Source: Merdicola sp905200315 (GTDB taxonomy: Bacteria; Bacillota; Clostridia; TANB77; CAG-508). Taken from it: DNA of 64,000 bases. The notes under the pieces are model-generated. The model had not been told where the DNA came from and did no database searches. It saw only the letters and a program-made list of their open reading frames with translations. How positions within the stretch are numbered: position 1 is the stretch's first letter; every line of letters begins with the position of its first letter. Where the stretch lies: assembly GCA_902461935.1 (NCBI GenBank), contig CABPZP010000004.1:1-64000 (forward strand). Direction: 5' to 3'. The translations under genes were made by a program, and so were the position numbers. Positions 1 through 8,620 of the stretch are shown piece by piece.

Positions 1-69
1 ATAATAAAATTAGATAAATAGAAAATTATAATTTGTTGAGAAAGCCGTTAAAATGGTTTGCTTTTTTCA

Positions 70-78
70 TGATATAAT
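70..78 (+). promoter_or_regulatory. Extended -10 promoter
   Basis: TGATATAAT matches the extended -10 form (TGnTATAAT). No good -35 lies at the expected spacing. It would start transcription about 45 nt before the ATG at 130. Confidence 0.55.
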
Positions 79-129
79 ATATGGTGTAAACAAAGCAAAA
101 AATAGTAAGTTGTAGGGAAGATATAAAAA

Positions 130-497
130 ATGAAAGTAATAACAATATGTGGAAGTTTAAAATTTCAAAAAGAAATGATGATAGTAGCAGAAAATTGGCT
201 TTAGAAGGTATTTGCGTTCTTACACCAGTTTATCCAATATCAGAAAATTTAGAAAAGACAGAGAAACAACTGGGAAAATTAAAAGAAGCAAATTTTAAAA
301 GAATAGAATTATCAAACTCAATAAGAGTAAAAAATAATTTATCTGAACAAGATACTGATAAATTTTTATCTTTGACACGTACTAAATTAGAAAATAAAAA
401 TTATAAAGTTTATTTTTCTCATGCAAGATTTACATATAAAAATGCAAATATGATGGTACAACCAAATGAATTGATAATAGCTATAAAAGAAGAATAA
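130..497 (+). pseudogene. Nucleoside 2-deoxyribosyltransferase-like gene, frameshifted
   Basis: Reading from the ATG at 130 gives MKVITICGSLKFQ... and stops at 202-204. The next frame continues with KLALEGICVLTPVYP and then FKRIELSNSI. Together these resemble small nucleoside 2-deoxyribosyltransferase-like proteins (GSL motif near the N-terminus, TPVYP about residue 30). One missing A in the GAAAATTGG run at about 188-195 would restore a 122-codon frame. After about residue 65 the family's usual glycosidic-site region (LVVN...GNST...E) is not seen. A tail ending QPNELIIAIKEE takes its place and may come from another gene. This looks like a decayed or chimeric remnant. The frameshift is seen directly; the family is from recognition of the first 60 residues. 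Confidence 0.6.
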
Positions 498-498
498 T

Positions 499-527
499 TT
501 GTTTTGTATATTTATTTATATTATAAT
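499..527 (+). promoter_or_regulatory. SigA-type promoter
   Basis: TTGTTT (499-504), a 17-nt spacer and TATAAT (522-527). It lies just after the pseudogene and reads into the MBL hydrolase gene. Confidence 0.6.
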
Positions 528-550
528 ATCTAAAAATGGAGGTAGTAGAA

Positions 551-1195
551 ATGATAAATATTCTTGATAATATAGAGGTTTTATACCATAGTTGTATAAA
601 AATAAATAAAGAAAAAATTATTTATATAGATCCATATCATATAGATAAAAATTATAATGATGCAGATATAATTTTTATAACACATGACCATTATGACCAT
701 TATTCTGAAGATGATATAGATAAAGTAAGAAAATTTAATTCTATTTTTGTTATTCCTGATGATTTATTACCTAAATTACTTGAAAAAGGAATAAATCAAG
801 AAAACATTTTTACGCTTGATTCAGGAGATACAGAAATTATTGATGGAATAAAAGTTGAGGCAGTTCCAGCATATAATACAAATAAGCCTTTTCACCCAAA
901 AGAAAATAATTGGCTAGGCTATATTATAGAAATAAAGGGTGTTAGGTATTATATAGCAGGAGATACTGATATTACTGAAGAAAATAAAAAAGTAAAATGT
1001 GATGTTGCATTTGTTCCAGTTGGTGGGACATATACAATGGATTTTAAAGAGGCAGCACAATTAATAAATATTATAAAACCTAAATTTGCTATACCAGTTC
1101 ATTATGGGAGTGTTGTTGGCTCAAAACAAGATGCAACAGATTTTATAAAGTTACTGTATCCAACAATCAAAGGGATAAATTTGATTAATCAATAA
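551..1195 (+). CDS. MBL-fold metal-dependent hydrolase (UlaG/YtkL-like)
   Basis: A 214-aa metallo-beta-lactamase-fold hydrolase. The metal-binding motif THDHYDHYS is near residue 45, followed by GDT (about residue 140) and a C-terminal PVHYG histidine. This arrangement fits the compact UlaG-like/UPF0173 group (COG2220), which usually cleaves phosphodiester or lactone bonds; the substrate here is unknown. An upstream ATG at 536 overlaps the GGAGGT ribosome site (538-543), so the ATG at 551 is chosen. It has its own promoter and no operon partner. The cytosolic enzyme call is firm; the specific reaction is not. Confidence 0.85.
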   Translation: MINILDNIEVLYHSCIKINKEKIIYIDPYHIDKNYNDADIIFITHDHYDHYSEDDIDKVRKFNSIFVIPDDLLPKLLEKGINQENIFTLDSGDTEIIDGIKVEAVPAYNTNKPFHPKENNWLGYIIEIKGVRYYIAGDTDITEENKKVKCDVAFVPVGGTYTMDFKEAAQLINIIKPKFAIPVHYGSVVGSKQDATDFIKLLYPTIKGINLINQ

Positions 1196-1274
1196 TATGG
1201 AAAGATATGTTAATGGTGAATGGGAAAATAGAAAAGTTAAATGTGAAATTTATGTGAATATTTAGCACTTTGAA

Positions 1275-1312
1275 TTGACAACTGCTAAAAATAGGTATAA
1301 AATATTAGCAGT
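1275..1312 (+). promoter_or_regulatory. Promoter flanked by an inverted repeat (possible operator)
   Basis: TTGACA (1275-1280), 17 nt, TAAAAT (1298-1303). ACTGCTAA follows the -35 directly (1281-1288) and its complement TTAGCAGT lies just after the -10 (1305-1312). The 8-bp arms enclose the core promoter, as a repressor site would. Further GCTAA/TTAGC half-sites lie downstream, near 1326 and 1347. Confidence 0.5.
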
Positions 1313-1380
1313 CGTTTTCACAGAGCGCTAATTTTTTTTGTAAATATTAGCCATAATTTTTGCGAGAAAGAAGGTATTTT

Positions 1381-2403
1381 ATGCAAAAAATAACACGTAA
1401 AAGTATATTTTCTAATTTATTAAAGTTGGTTTTTATTACATTATTTGTAGGCGTATTTTCACAAATATTTGGTACAAATAATTCTTTGACATGGGTATGT
1501 GTATTAATTGGAACTATGATGTATTGGTATATGGATATAGGAATTAATATAAAACAAGCACCATTTGTTATTGTTTTGATGTTTTTACAAATAGGATTTT
1601 CAAATAAGTTGGCTCAAATAAATCCAGTAATAGGTTTGATTGTAAACTTTATTACAATATTCTTAATTATGTACATTCCATCAGCAAAACCAGAATATAA
1701 GGCGTATATGCCATTTCTTTTATGTTACATTTTTAATCAGTCAAATCCCGCAGAGGGTCATGATTTTGTAACTAGAATGTTAAGTTTGCTTATAGGTGGA
1801 GTAATAGTGTCATTAGTATATTATTTTAAAAATAAAAATTCAAATAAGGAGCATGATACAATTAAGCAAGCATTTAAGAGTATGAGTATAACATCAAATA
1901 GGTTTATTATAGCTTTAAAGATGGCTATTGGTGTAAGTATTGCGATGTTGATTGGTACATTGTTTGGTGTTAAAAAGACTATGTGGATTTCAATGTCTGT
2001 TATGTCTTTAACACAAATTGATTTTTCTAATACTCAAAAAAGATTTATAAGTAGAATAATTTCAACAATAATTGGTTCAATTGTTTTTGCTATATTATTC
2101 CAAGCATTGGTACCAGAAAAATATGATGTGATTGTTACAATAATTTTAAATTATATTTATACGTTTATAAATGATTATAAGTATCAAGTAATATTTATTA
2201 CTGTAAATGCAATTAGTTCTGCTTCGGCTTTATTTGATACAAGTACTGCAATAGAATTGAGAATTTTATTAATTATATTTGGATGTGTATTAGGATATAT
2301 TATAAATAAAATTAATTTTAGAAAATATTTTACTTTGCTAAAAAGAAAGTTCAGGAGAATGGGAAAATTAGGTACTCATAATTTAAGTTATGAGAATGGT
2401 TAG
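1381..2403 (+). CDS. FUSC-like / aromatic acid exporter family membrane protein
   Basis: A 340-aa polytopic membrane protein. Hydrophobic segments fall in two blocks (about residues 10-145 and 175-300), separated by a short Lys/Asn-rich loop. The duplicated layout, and the second block with its KKTMWISMSV...RFISRIISTIIGS pattern, resemble the fusaric-acid-resistance/aromatic-acid exporter (FUSC, ArAE) superfamily. The start at 1381 follows AAAGAAGG; an upstream in-frame TTG at 1360 lacks a ribosome site. The promoter-operator at 1275-1312 suggests regulated expression. The substrate is unknown. It overlaps no gene, and the next gene follows by 19 nt. Confidence 0.65.
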   Translation: MQKITRKSIFSNLLKLVFITLFVGVFSQIFGTNNSLTWVCVLIGTMMYWYMDIGINIKQAPFVIVLMFLQIGFSNKLAQINPVIGLIVNFITIFLIMYIPSAKPEYKAYMPFLLCYIFNQSNPAEGHDFVTRMLSLLIGGVIVSLVYYFKNKNSNKEHDTIKQAFKSMSITSNRFIIALKMAIGVSIAMLIGTLFGVKKTMWISMSVMSLTQIDFSNTQKRFISRIISTIIGSIVFAILFQALVPEKYDVIVTIILNYIYTFINDYKYQVIFITVNAISSASALFDTSTAIELRILLIIFGCVLGYIINKINFRKYFTLLKRKFRRMGKLGTHNLSYENG

Positions 2404-2422
2404 TTATAAGGGAGAGATAGAA

Positions 2423-2932
2423 ATGAAGAATATTTTAACAAATGATTTTGCAAGTGAGCTATTTGACTTAAGTGAAGATAGTATTTATAACATATTAGAG
2501 GAATTTAATGAAAACCAAAACATTGATAAAACATTAACTTATGTTTTTATAAAAGCATTTTACATTCATATTGCCAAAGTTATTTTAGACAAAGAAAATA
2601 TTAGTCTAAACTTTGATGAAGTATATTCAAAATATAGAATGTATTTAAGCATTTACTACAAAAGTAACAATTCTCAAATAAGCCAAGAACTCTTGAACGA
2701 AATATTAGATGCATTTGATAAATCTTTTGCGATTATAGAATCATTAGAGTTTAATAGAATAGAAGATAGTTATGAATTTAGGCATCATATCATAGACTCA
2801 TTTGAACTATTAAGAAAAATTTTAGAAAAAAAGTCTAAATGTAATATAAGAACAGATATATTTGATAAATACATTGCAGATATTCAGGAACAATCTGAAA
2901 AAATAAACAACTATATTATAGGCTTAAAATAA
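2423..2932 (+). CDS. Hypothetical alpha-helical protein
   Basis: A 169-aa protein that I do not recognise. It is acidic and predicted largely helical, with no signal peptide or membrane segment, so probably cytosolic. The start at 2423 follows AAGGGAGAG; an in-frame ATG at 2390 overlaps the preceding gene and has no ribosome site. It sits 19 nt after the FUSC-like gene, so it is probably co-transcribed. A role with that transporter is only suggested by position. Confidence 0.6.
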   Translation: MKNILTNDFASELFDLSEDSIYNILEEFNENQNIDKTLTYVFIKAFYIHIAKVILDKENISLNFDEVYSKYRMYLSIYYKSNNSQISQELLNEILDAFDKSFAIIESLEFNRIEDSYEFRHHIIDSFELLRKILEKKSKCNIRTDIFDKYIADIQEQSEKINNYIIGLK

Positions 2933-3020
2933 ATTAAAATCATATAAATCAAAAATATATGTAACATATTATAATTACAAACAAAATATAAAATTACATT
3001 ATATTAAAGGGAGTACAAAT

Positions 3021-3104
3021 TTGAGTGAAAATAAAATAAATAGAATAAAAGAGTATTGTAAAGAAAATAAAAAAGACAAATTACAATTTGTAAAAAACTA
3101 TTAA
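3021..3104 (+). CDS. Possible 27-aa peptide or gene remnant
   Basis: TTG start preceded by AAAGGGAG (3006-3013). The 27 codons are rich in Lys and Asn and end before the terminator at 3156. It may be a short real peptide or the 5' stub of a deleted gene. The rest of the 2933-3238 gap holds only AT-rich sequence and that terminator. Confidence 0.25.
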   Translation: MSENKINRIKEYCKENKKDKLQFVKNY

Positions 3105-3155
3105 CCGATAGTAACTACCGAGGTATATAATACAAATTATTGAGGAACATTCATT

Positions 3156-3190
3156 AAAAAATTAGCCTATATTGAATAGGCTAATTTTTT
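3156..3190. terminator. Bidirectional terminator
   Basis: AAAAAATTAGCCTAT and ATAGGCTAATTTTTT flank a 5-nt loop. A-run and T-run on the two sides let it serve the + strand gene ending at 2932 and the convergent peptidase gene. Confidence 0.85.
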
Positions 3191-3238
3191 AAATATAAAT
3201 AAAAGTAAAAAAATATATTTTTGTAGTAATTAAATTTT

Positions 3239-4162
3239 TTATAATATTCCACCTAAAACTAAAATGCCAATATTATCATTATATATTTCATTAAACTGAG
3301 ATAATGGTAAAGGACTTGTGCCTTCTCCAACTTCAATAGTGTAGCCTGGCTTGTTATAAGTTTGAATAAACCAATCCTTATAACCGGCATAGGCAGATTC
3401 TGCTGGAGTGCTTTCAAGAGTATAGCTACTAACTTCGCTAAATTTTTTTCCAATAGCTTCAGCATTTGATGGATTAAATCCATCGTATTTCCAATAAATT
3501 ACTTTTCCTTGAGAATGATATGCAAGTATTAAATTAAAATTATGCCTTAATGTAAAATTGTATAGAGCAATAGCTTCTGGTTCTGTTAAAGGAGAAAAAC
3601 CCACAAAATCCCTTGGTGCTGGAGAGGTAAAGCCTTGGCTATATTTTATTTCTTTTGCTCTTTCCCAGTTTGCAGGAAATTGCAAATTTAAGTCCACACC
3701 ATTAATATTGGCTTTCCAATCTTCAGGAAAAACAATTTCAGGATAATTGTTTGCAATACGTCTAGATTGAATAAAAGCAGAAGAAGTAGTTTGAATAGTT
3801 CCATTAACTAAATCAACACCATCAGGATTAACCATAGGTGCAATAAAAATAGAAACATTTTGAAATAAATATTTAGCGTCATAGCCAAATATTTTTGAAT
3901 TGTTAACATATGCCTTGCAATAATCTTCTACAAATTTCATTAAAACTAAAGAAGTTATCCATTCATTAGCATGAATAGAACCAGAGTAAAAAACAGTTTT
4001 TGAACCCCTTCCAAGTCGTATACAGGAAATAGGTTTTCCAAGAACACTATTACCAATTGTTTGAACATTTAAAAAAGGATATTTAATGTTTAAATAATAA
4101 ATATCTTGAGCAAGTAAAGTTGAATCATACAATTGGTTTGTGTTTACAATATTTTCATCCAT
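3239..4162 (-). CDS. M14 zinc carboxypeptidase (gamma-D-glutamyl-diaminopimelate endopeptidase-like)
   Basis: A 307-aa M14-family metallopeptidase. HANEW (zinc ligands His64 and Glu67) is followed by MVNPDGVDL, GVDLNLQFPANWE and a late YTIEVGEG carrying the probable catalytic Glu. The GVDLNLQ form, rather than GVDLNRN, is typical of bacterial gamma-D-Glu-diamino-acid endopeptidase I enzymes, which cut peptidoglycan stem peptides. No signal peptide is visible, which fits intracellular muropeptide recycling or release inside the sporangium. The start at 4162 follows GGTGAT; an upstream ATG extends 31 residues without a ribosome site. It is a single-gene unit. Peptidase family is firm; substrate is inferred. 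Confidence 0.85.
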   Translation of the reverse strand: MDENIVNTNQLYDSTLLAQDIYYLNIKYPFLNVQTIGNSVLGKPISCIRLGRGSKTVFYSGSIHANEWITSLVLMKFVEDYCKAYVNNSKIFGYDAKYLFQNVSIFIAPMVNPDGVDLVNGTIQTTSSAFIQSRRIANNYPEIVFPEDWKANINGVDLNLQFPANWERAKEIKYSQGFTSPAPRDFVGFSPLTEPEAIALYNFTLRHNFNLILAYHSQGKVIYWKYDGFNPSNAEAIGKKFSEVSSYTLESTPAESAYAGYKDWFIQTYNKPGYTIEVGEGTSPLPLSQFNEIYNDNIGILVLGGIL

Positions 4163-4331
4163 AAAATCACCTAAGTAAGTATATGATGAAATTTTAATTA
4201 TATTCTTTAATAATAAAAATAGATTTGCTTTAAATGGCAGAGGTGTTACAAACATTAAAAGTGATAACTAACATTTGTGTTTTTATTTCCTATAGTTATT
4301 ATCTGTTTGTAAATTTAATTTTATAAAACCC

Positions 4332-4359
4332 TTGCAAAATGAGTAATATGTGATATAAT
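4332..4359 (+). promoter_or_regulatory. Promoter of tig-clpP-clpX
   Basis: TTGCAA (4332-4337), 16-nt spacer, extended -10 TGATATAAT (TATAAT 4354-4359), 40 nt before tig. Confidence 0.75.
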
Positions 4360-4399
4360 GTAAAAGCTTATTATAAAACGTGAAAGGATTGAATAAAAA

Positions 4400-5683
4400 A
4401 TGAGTATTAAAGTTGAAAAAACAGATAACAAAAATGAATTAAAATTAGAATTTACAGTGGAAGCACAAAAGTTTGATGAAACAATGAAAAAAGTATATTT
4501 TAAAACAGTTAAATATTTTAATATACCAGGTTTCAGAAAAGGTAAAGCACCAATGAATATAATAGAAAGATATTATGGAAAAGAAATTTTCTATGAAGAT
4601 ACTTTTAATGAAATATTACAAGAAGTATATGATAGAGAATTAAGAGAAAGCAATATTACAGCAGTGAGTTATCCAGACATAGATGTTAAACAAATAGGAA
4701 AAGGACAAGACCTAATATTTACAGCTGTTGTTCAAACAAAACCAGAAGTTAAACCAGGAAAATATAAAGGTATAGAAATTAAAAAAGTAGAGTATAATGT
4801 ATCTGAAGATGAAATAAACCATGAATTAGGACATATGCAAGACAGAAATTCAAGAATGGTAACAGTTGATGATAGAGCTGTTGAAAATGGAGATGTTACA
4901 GTTATTGATTTCGAAGGATTTGTTAATGGTAAAGCATTTGAAGGTGGAAAAGCAGAAGGACACGAATTAACAATAGGAAGTAACACATTTATACCAGGAT
5001 TTGAAGACCAAATAATAGGAATGAAAATTGACGAAGAAAAAGACATAAATGTTAAATTCCCAGAAGAATATTTTTCTAAAGATTTAGCTGGAAAAGATGC
5101 AACATTTAAAGTTAAATTACATGAAATAAAGAAAAAAGAATTACCAGAATTAGATGATGAATTTGCTAAAGATGTTAGTGAATTTGATACATTAAAAGAA
5201 CTAAAAGAAAGCATTAAAGAAAAATTAGAAAAAGAAAATGAGCAAAAAGCAAAATATGAAACAGAAGAAGCAGCTATAAAAGCAGTTTGCGACAATACTG
5301 AAATTGATATTCCATCAGGAATGATAGAAACAGAAATCGATCATATGGAAAAAGATATGGAACAAAGAATGCAATATCAAGGATTAACTTTAGATATGTA
5401 CCTACAAATGATAGGTAAAACTAAAGAAGAATTTAGAAAAGAATATGAAGACCAAGCTAAAGATGCTGTTAAATCTAGATTAGTAATTGAAGCAGTAGCA
5501 AAAGAAGAAAAAATTGAAGCAGACGACAAAGAAGTAGACGAAAAAATAAAAGAAATGGCTGAAAACTACGGAAAAACAGAAGACGAACTAAAATCAAATG
5601 AATCATTAAGAAATTATTTAAAAGAAAATTTAAAAACAGAAAAAACAATAGAATTTATAGTAAAAAATGCAAAAATAAAATAA
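4400..5683 (+). CDS. tig: Trigger factor, ribosome-associated chaperone / peptidyl-prolyl isomerase
   Basis: A 427-aa protein of normal trigger-factor length. The N-terminal ribosome-binding domain carries the GFRKGKAPM signature near residue 45. An FKBP-type isomerase domain follows at about 150-240 (DFEGFVNGKAFEGG...FIPGFEDQIIGM). The C-terminal substrate-binding arms are helical and rich in Glu and Lys. It binds L23 at the exit tunnel and shields nascent chains. It heads the conserved tig-clpP-clpX order, which links nascent-chain folding with ATP-dependent proteolysis. A terminator-like hairpin before clpP may reduce read-through. Confidence 0.97.
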   Translation: MSIKVEKTDNKNELKLEFTVEAQKFDETMKKVYFKTVKYFNIPGFRKGKAPMNIIERYYGKEIFYEDTFNEILQEVYDRELRESNITAVSYPDIDVKQIGKGQDLIFTAVVQTKPEVKPGKYKGIEIKKVEYNVSEDEINHELGHMQDRNSRMVTVDDRAVENGDVTVIDFEGFVNGKAFEGGKAEGHELTIGSNTFIPGFEDQIIGMKIDEEKDINVKFPEEYFSKDLAGKDATFKVKLHEIKKKELPELDDEFAKDVSEFDTLKELKESIKEKLEKENEQKAKYETEEAAIKAVCDNTEIDIPSGMIETEIDHMEKDMEQRMQYQGLTLDMYLQMIGKTKEEFRKEYEDQAKDAVKSRLVIEAVAKEEKIEADDKEVDEKIKEMAENYGKTEDELKSNESLRNYLKENLKTEKTIEFIVKNAKIK

Positions 5684-5700
5684 GAAAATAAAAATCGTAG

Positions 5701-5759
5701 GGGTCGTATAAAAAATTAAGAATATAAAAATATATTCAATAGTTTTACGGCCCTTTTTA
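5701..5759 (+). terminator. Terminator or attenuator between tig and clpP
   Basis: GGGTCGTA (5701-5708) pairs with TACGGCCC (about 5746-5753, one G-U), then TTTTT. The GTAGGGGTCG start resembles the GC-rich repeat family seen at 33951 and 46240. Confidence 0.6.
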
Positions 5760-5791
5760 TAAAAATTATAAACTTAAAAGGAGGAAAAATT

Positions 5792-6397
5792 ATGTTAGAA
5801 AAAAATAGTTTAGTACCTTATGTTGTAGAACAAACAAGCAAAGGAGAAAGATCATATGATATCTTCTCTAGATTGTTAAAAGATAGAATAATATTTTTAG
5901 GAGAACAAGTAGATGCAACAACAGCAAGTTTAGTAATTGCACAATTGTTATTCTTAGAATCAGAGGATCCAGAAAAAGAAATATTTTTATATATAAATAG
6001 CCCAGGAGGATCAATTTCAGATGGAATGGGAATTGTAGACACAATGAACTACATAAAATGTCCTGTTTCAACAATATGCGTTGGAATGGCTGCAAGTATG
6101 GGAGCTGTATTATTAGCATCTGGAGAAAAAGGAAAAAGATATGCAACACCAAATGCAGAAATACTAATTCATCAACCATTAATAGCAGGTGGAGGACTTT
6201 CAGGTCAAACAACAGAAATAAAAATTCATGCAGACCATATGGTAAAAACAAGAGAAAAATTAAACAAATTATTAAGCGATAGAACAGGTCAAAGCTTAGA
6301 AACAATTCAAAAAGATACAGAAAGAGACAATTACATGACAGCTGAAGAAGCACTAAAATATGGATTAATAGATGGAATAATGGAAAAAAGAATATAA
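5792..6397 (+). CDS. clpP: ATP-dependent Clp protease proteolytic subunit
   Basis: A 201-aa serine protease of standard length. The catalytic triad is visible: Ser102 in [14 protein letters not shown], His127 in ILIHQP and Asp176 in KDTERD. It forms a double-heptamer barrel that degrades proteins unfolded by ClpX, encoded 21 nt downstream. The ribosome site AAAGGAGG lies before the ATG. It is a full-length gene in its usual place between tig and clpX. Confidence 0.98.
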   Translation: MLEKNSLVPYVVEQTSKGERSYDIFSRLLKDRIIFLGEQVDATTASLVIAQLLFLESEDPEKEIFLYINSPGGSISDGMGIVDTMNYIKCPVSTICVGMAASMGAVLLASGEKGKRYATPNAEILIHQPLIAGGGLSGQTTEIKIHADHMVKTREKLNKLLSDRTGQSLETIQKDTERDNYMTAEEALKYGLIDGIMEKRI

Positions 6398-6418
6398 ATC
6401 TAAAAGGAGAGTATAACA

Positions 6419-7717
6419 ATGGCAAAAAAAACTACTAGCAATGTTAAATGCTCATTTTGTGGAAAAATGCAAGATGAAGTAGAGAGAATAGTTGCAGGAC
6501 CAGGAGTATATATTTGCAATGAATGTATAGATGTGTGTTCAAATATTGTAGAAAATGATGCATATGAGGATGAAGATGATGAAAAATATACAATAAATAA
6601 TGAATCTGTACCAACCCCAAAAGAAATAAAAGATATTTTAGATGAATATGTAATAGGCCAGGAAGAAGCTAAAAAAACATTATCAGTTGCAGTTTATAAT
6701 CATTATAAAAGAATTAAAAGTATACAAAATGATAAGAATAAAAAAGATGATGTAGAAATACAAAAAAGTAATATTTTGTTATTAGGACCAACAGGATGCG
6801 GAAAAACCTTACTTGCACAAACACTTGCTAAAATATTAAATGTTCCATTTGCAATAGCAGATGCAACAACACTTACAGAAGCTGGATATGTAGGAGAAGA
6901 TGTTGAAAATATTTTACTAAAATTAATTCAAGCAGCAGATTACGATATAGAAAAAGCAGAACGTGGAATAATATATATAGATGAAATAGATAAAATTTCA
7001 AGAAAAAGCGAAAATCCTTCAATTACAAGAGATGTTAGTGGAGAAGGTGTACAACAAGCTTTACTAAAAATTGTAGAGGGAACAACAGCATCTGTACCAC
7101 CACAAGGAGGAAGAAAACATCCACATCAAGAATTATTACAAATAAACACAGAAAACATATTGTTTATATGCGGTGGAGCATTTGAAGGATTAGAAAAAAT
7201 AATAGAACAAAGAACTGGTAAAAAAACAATAGGATTTGGAGCTCAAATACAAGAAAAAACAGAAAAAAATAGAGCAGAAGTATTTAAAGAAATGTTACCA
7301 CAAGATTTACTAAAATTTGGTCTTATACCAGAATTTGTTGGAAGACTTCCAATAATAGCAACTCTAAACGAATTAGACAAACAAGCTCTAATAGATATCG
7401 TAACAAAACCCAAAAATGCATTAGTAAAACAATATAAAAAACTATTTAAACTTGATGATGTAGAACTAGAATTTGAACAAGATTCTTTAGAAGCAATAGT
7501 AAATAAAGCAATAGAAAGAAAAACGGGAGCTAGAGGATTACGTTCAATAATAGAAGATATTATGAGAGATATAATGTATGAAATACCATCAAATCCACAA
7601 ATAGAAAAATGCATAATAACAAAAAATACAGTAGAGGGAACAGATAAACCAATAATAGTTCTAAGAAAAGAAACAAAAAATCAAAAAGCAAAAATAAAAA
7701 ATAATGAGTCAGCATAA
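6419..7717 (+). CDS. clpX: ATP-dependent Clp protease ATP-binding subunit ClpX
   Basis: A 432-aa AAA+ unfoldase. The N-terminal C4 zinc-binding domain (CSFCGK...CNECIDVC) recruits substrates. Walker A GPTGCGKT is near residue 127 and Walker [10 protein letters not shown] near 190. The pore GYVGED motif, sensor-2 GARGLRS and the ClpP-docking loop (IGFGAQ, close to the IGF tripeptide) are present. It feeds unfolded proteins into ClpP, encoded just upstream. Length and all key motifs are normal. Confidence 0.98.
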   Translation: MAKKTTSNVKCSFCGKMQDEVERIVAGPGVYICNECIDVCSNIVENDAYEDEDDEKYTINNESVPTPKEIKDILDEYVIGQEEAKKTLSVAVYNHYKRIKSIQNDKNKKDDVEIQKSNILLLGPTGCGKTLLAQTLAKILNVPFAIADATTLTEAGYVGEDVENILLKLIQAADYDIEKAERGIIYIDEIDKISRKSENPSITRDVSGEGVQQALLKIVEGTTASVPPQGGRKHPHQELLQINTENILFICGGAFEGLEKIIEQRTGKKTIGFGAQIQEKTEKNRAEVFKEMLPQDLLKFGLIPEFVGRLPIIATLNELDKQALIDIVTKPKNALVKQYKKLFKLDDVELEFEQDSLEAIVNKAIERKTGARGLRSIIEDIMRDIMYEIPSNPQIEKCIITKNTVEGTDKPIIVLRKETKNQKAKIKNNESA

Positions 7718-7775
7718 AATAAATGCATAATGGACATTCATAATGAAATAACCTTAAACAAAGGGGGATTTTATT

Positions 7776-8543
7776 ATGAAAGTTATTACAATTAAAAGAA
7801 AAAACATAATAAAGGCACTTGCAGTAAGCATGTTTGCCTTTATTTTGTGTATATTTACAACATCATTTGGAATGCAACATTATTATAAAGTAGATTTTTC
7901 AACAGGAATAGTTACAGCAACAACACTTAATGTAAGAAGTGGACCAGGAATACAATATAAAATAGTAGCAACAGTAAAAAAGAACGAATATATTAGAGTA
8001 TTTGCAGGCGTTGGAGAATGGTACATTGTTCAAGTAGAAGGAGACTATGTAGGAGCAGTAAGTAAAAAATATGTTAAAGCTGTAAAATCATCAACAAGTT
8101 CTGGAAACACAAGCACAGGCACAAATACAGGAACAAGTAATGGAACAACAAATTCAACACTAACTGCAGATGAACAAGAAACTTTTAATATAATAAATAA
8201 GCAAAGAACGAACAATGGTCTTCAAGCATTAAAAATAGATAATGAAGTTCAAACAGTTGCAAGAGTAAAAGCACAAGATATGGTAAATAATAATTATTTT
8301 TCACATAATTCACCAACATATGGAACACCATTTGAAATGTTAAATAAATATAAAGTATCATATAAAACAGCAGGAGAAAATATAGCAGGAAATTCAAGTA
8401 ATAGTGCAGCTGTAACAGCTTGGATGAACTCCTCTGGACATAAAGCAAATATATTAAATTCAAATTTCAACTATACAGGAATTGGTGTAGTTAAAAGCAA
8501 TAAATATGGAAAAATATATGTTCAAATGTTTATAGGTAAATAA
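7776..8543 (+). CDS. Secreted SH3-CAP domain protein (YkwD-like)
   Basis: A 255-aa exported protein. An N-terminal signal or anchor lies at about residues 8-32. A bacterial SH3 domain (about 45-105, LNVRSGPGIQYKIV) follows, then a Ser/Thr/Gly linker and a CAP/SCP domain at about 130-255 (TAGENIAGN, SSGHKANILN, TGIGVV). SH3 domains of this type bind cell-wall peptides, and the CAP fold occurs in many Clostridia surface or spore-coat proteins of uncertain activity. Ribosome site AAGGGGGAT. It follows clpX by 58 nt with no clear terminator. Confidence 0.85.
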   Translation: MKVITIKRKNIIKALAVSMFAFILCIFTTSFGMQHYYKVDFSTGIVTATTLNVRSGPGIQYKIVATVKKNEYIRVFAGVGEWYIVQVEGDYVGAVSKKYVKAVKSSTSSGNTSTGTNTGTSNGTTNSTLTADEQETFNIINKQRTNNGLQALKIDNEVQTVARVKAQDMVNNNYFSHNSPTYGTPFEMLNKYKVSYKTAGENIAGNSSNSAAVTAWMNSSGHKANILNSNFNYTGIGVVKSNKYGKIYVQMFIGK

Positions 8544-8553
8544 ATTTATATAT

Positions 8554-8582
8554 TTGACAATAAATTTTAGCGGTAATATAAT
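8554..8582 (+). promoter_or_regulatory. SigA-type promoter
   Basis: TTGACA (8554-8559), 17 nt, TATAAT (8577-8582). It lies upstream of the flippase-like gene. Confidence 0.8.
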
Positions 8583-8620
8583 ATTGTAAGATATCATAAA
8601 ATTTTATAGGAGAATTTGCA

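Noticed and set aside
4732..5295. 187-codon reading frame on the minus strand within tig
   Set aside because: Ser/Phe-rich shadow of the AT-rich, Glu/Lys-coding strand; no ribosome site, and the + strand protein is clearly trigger factor.
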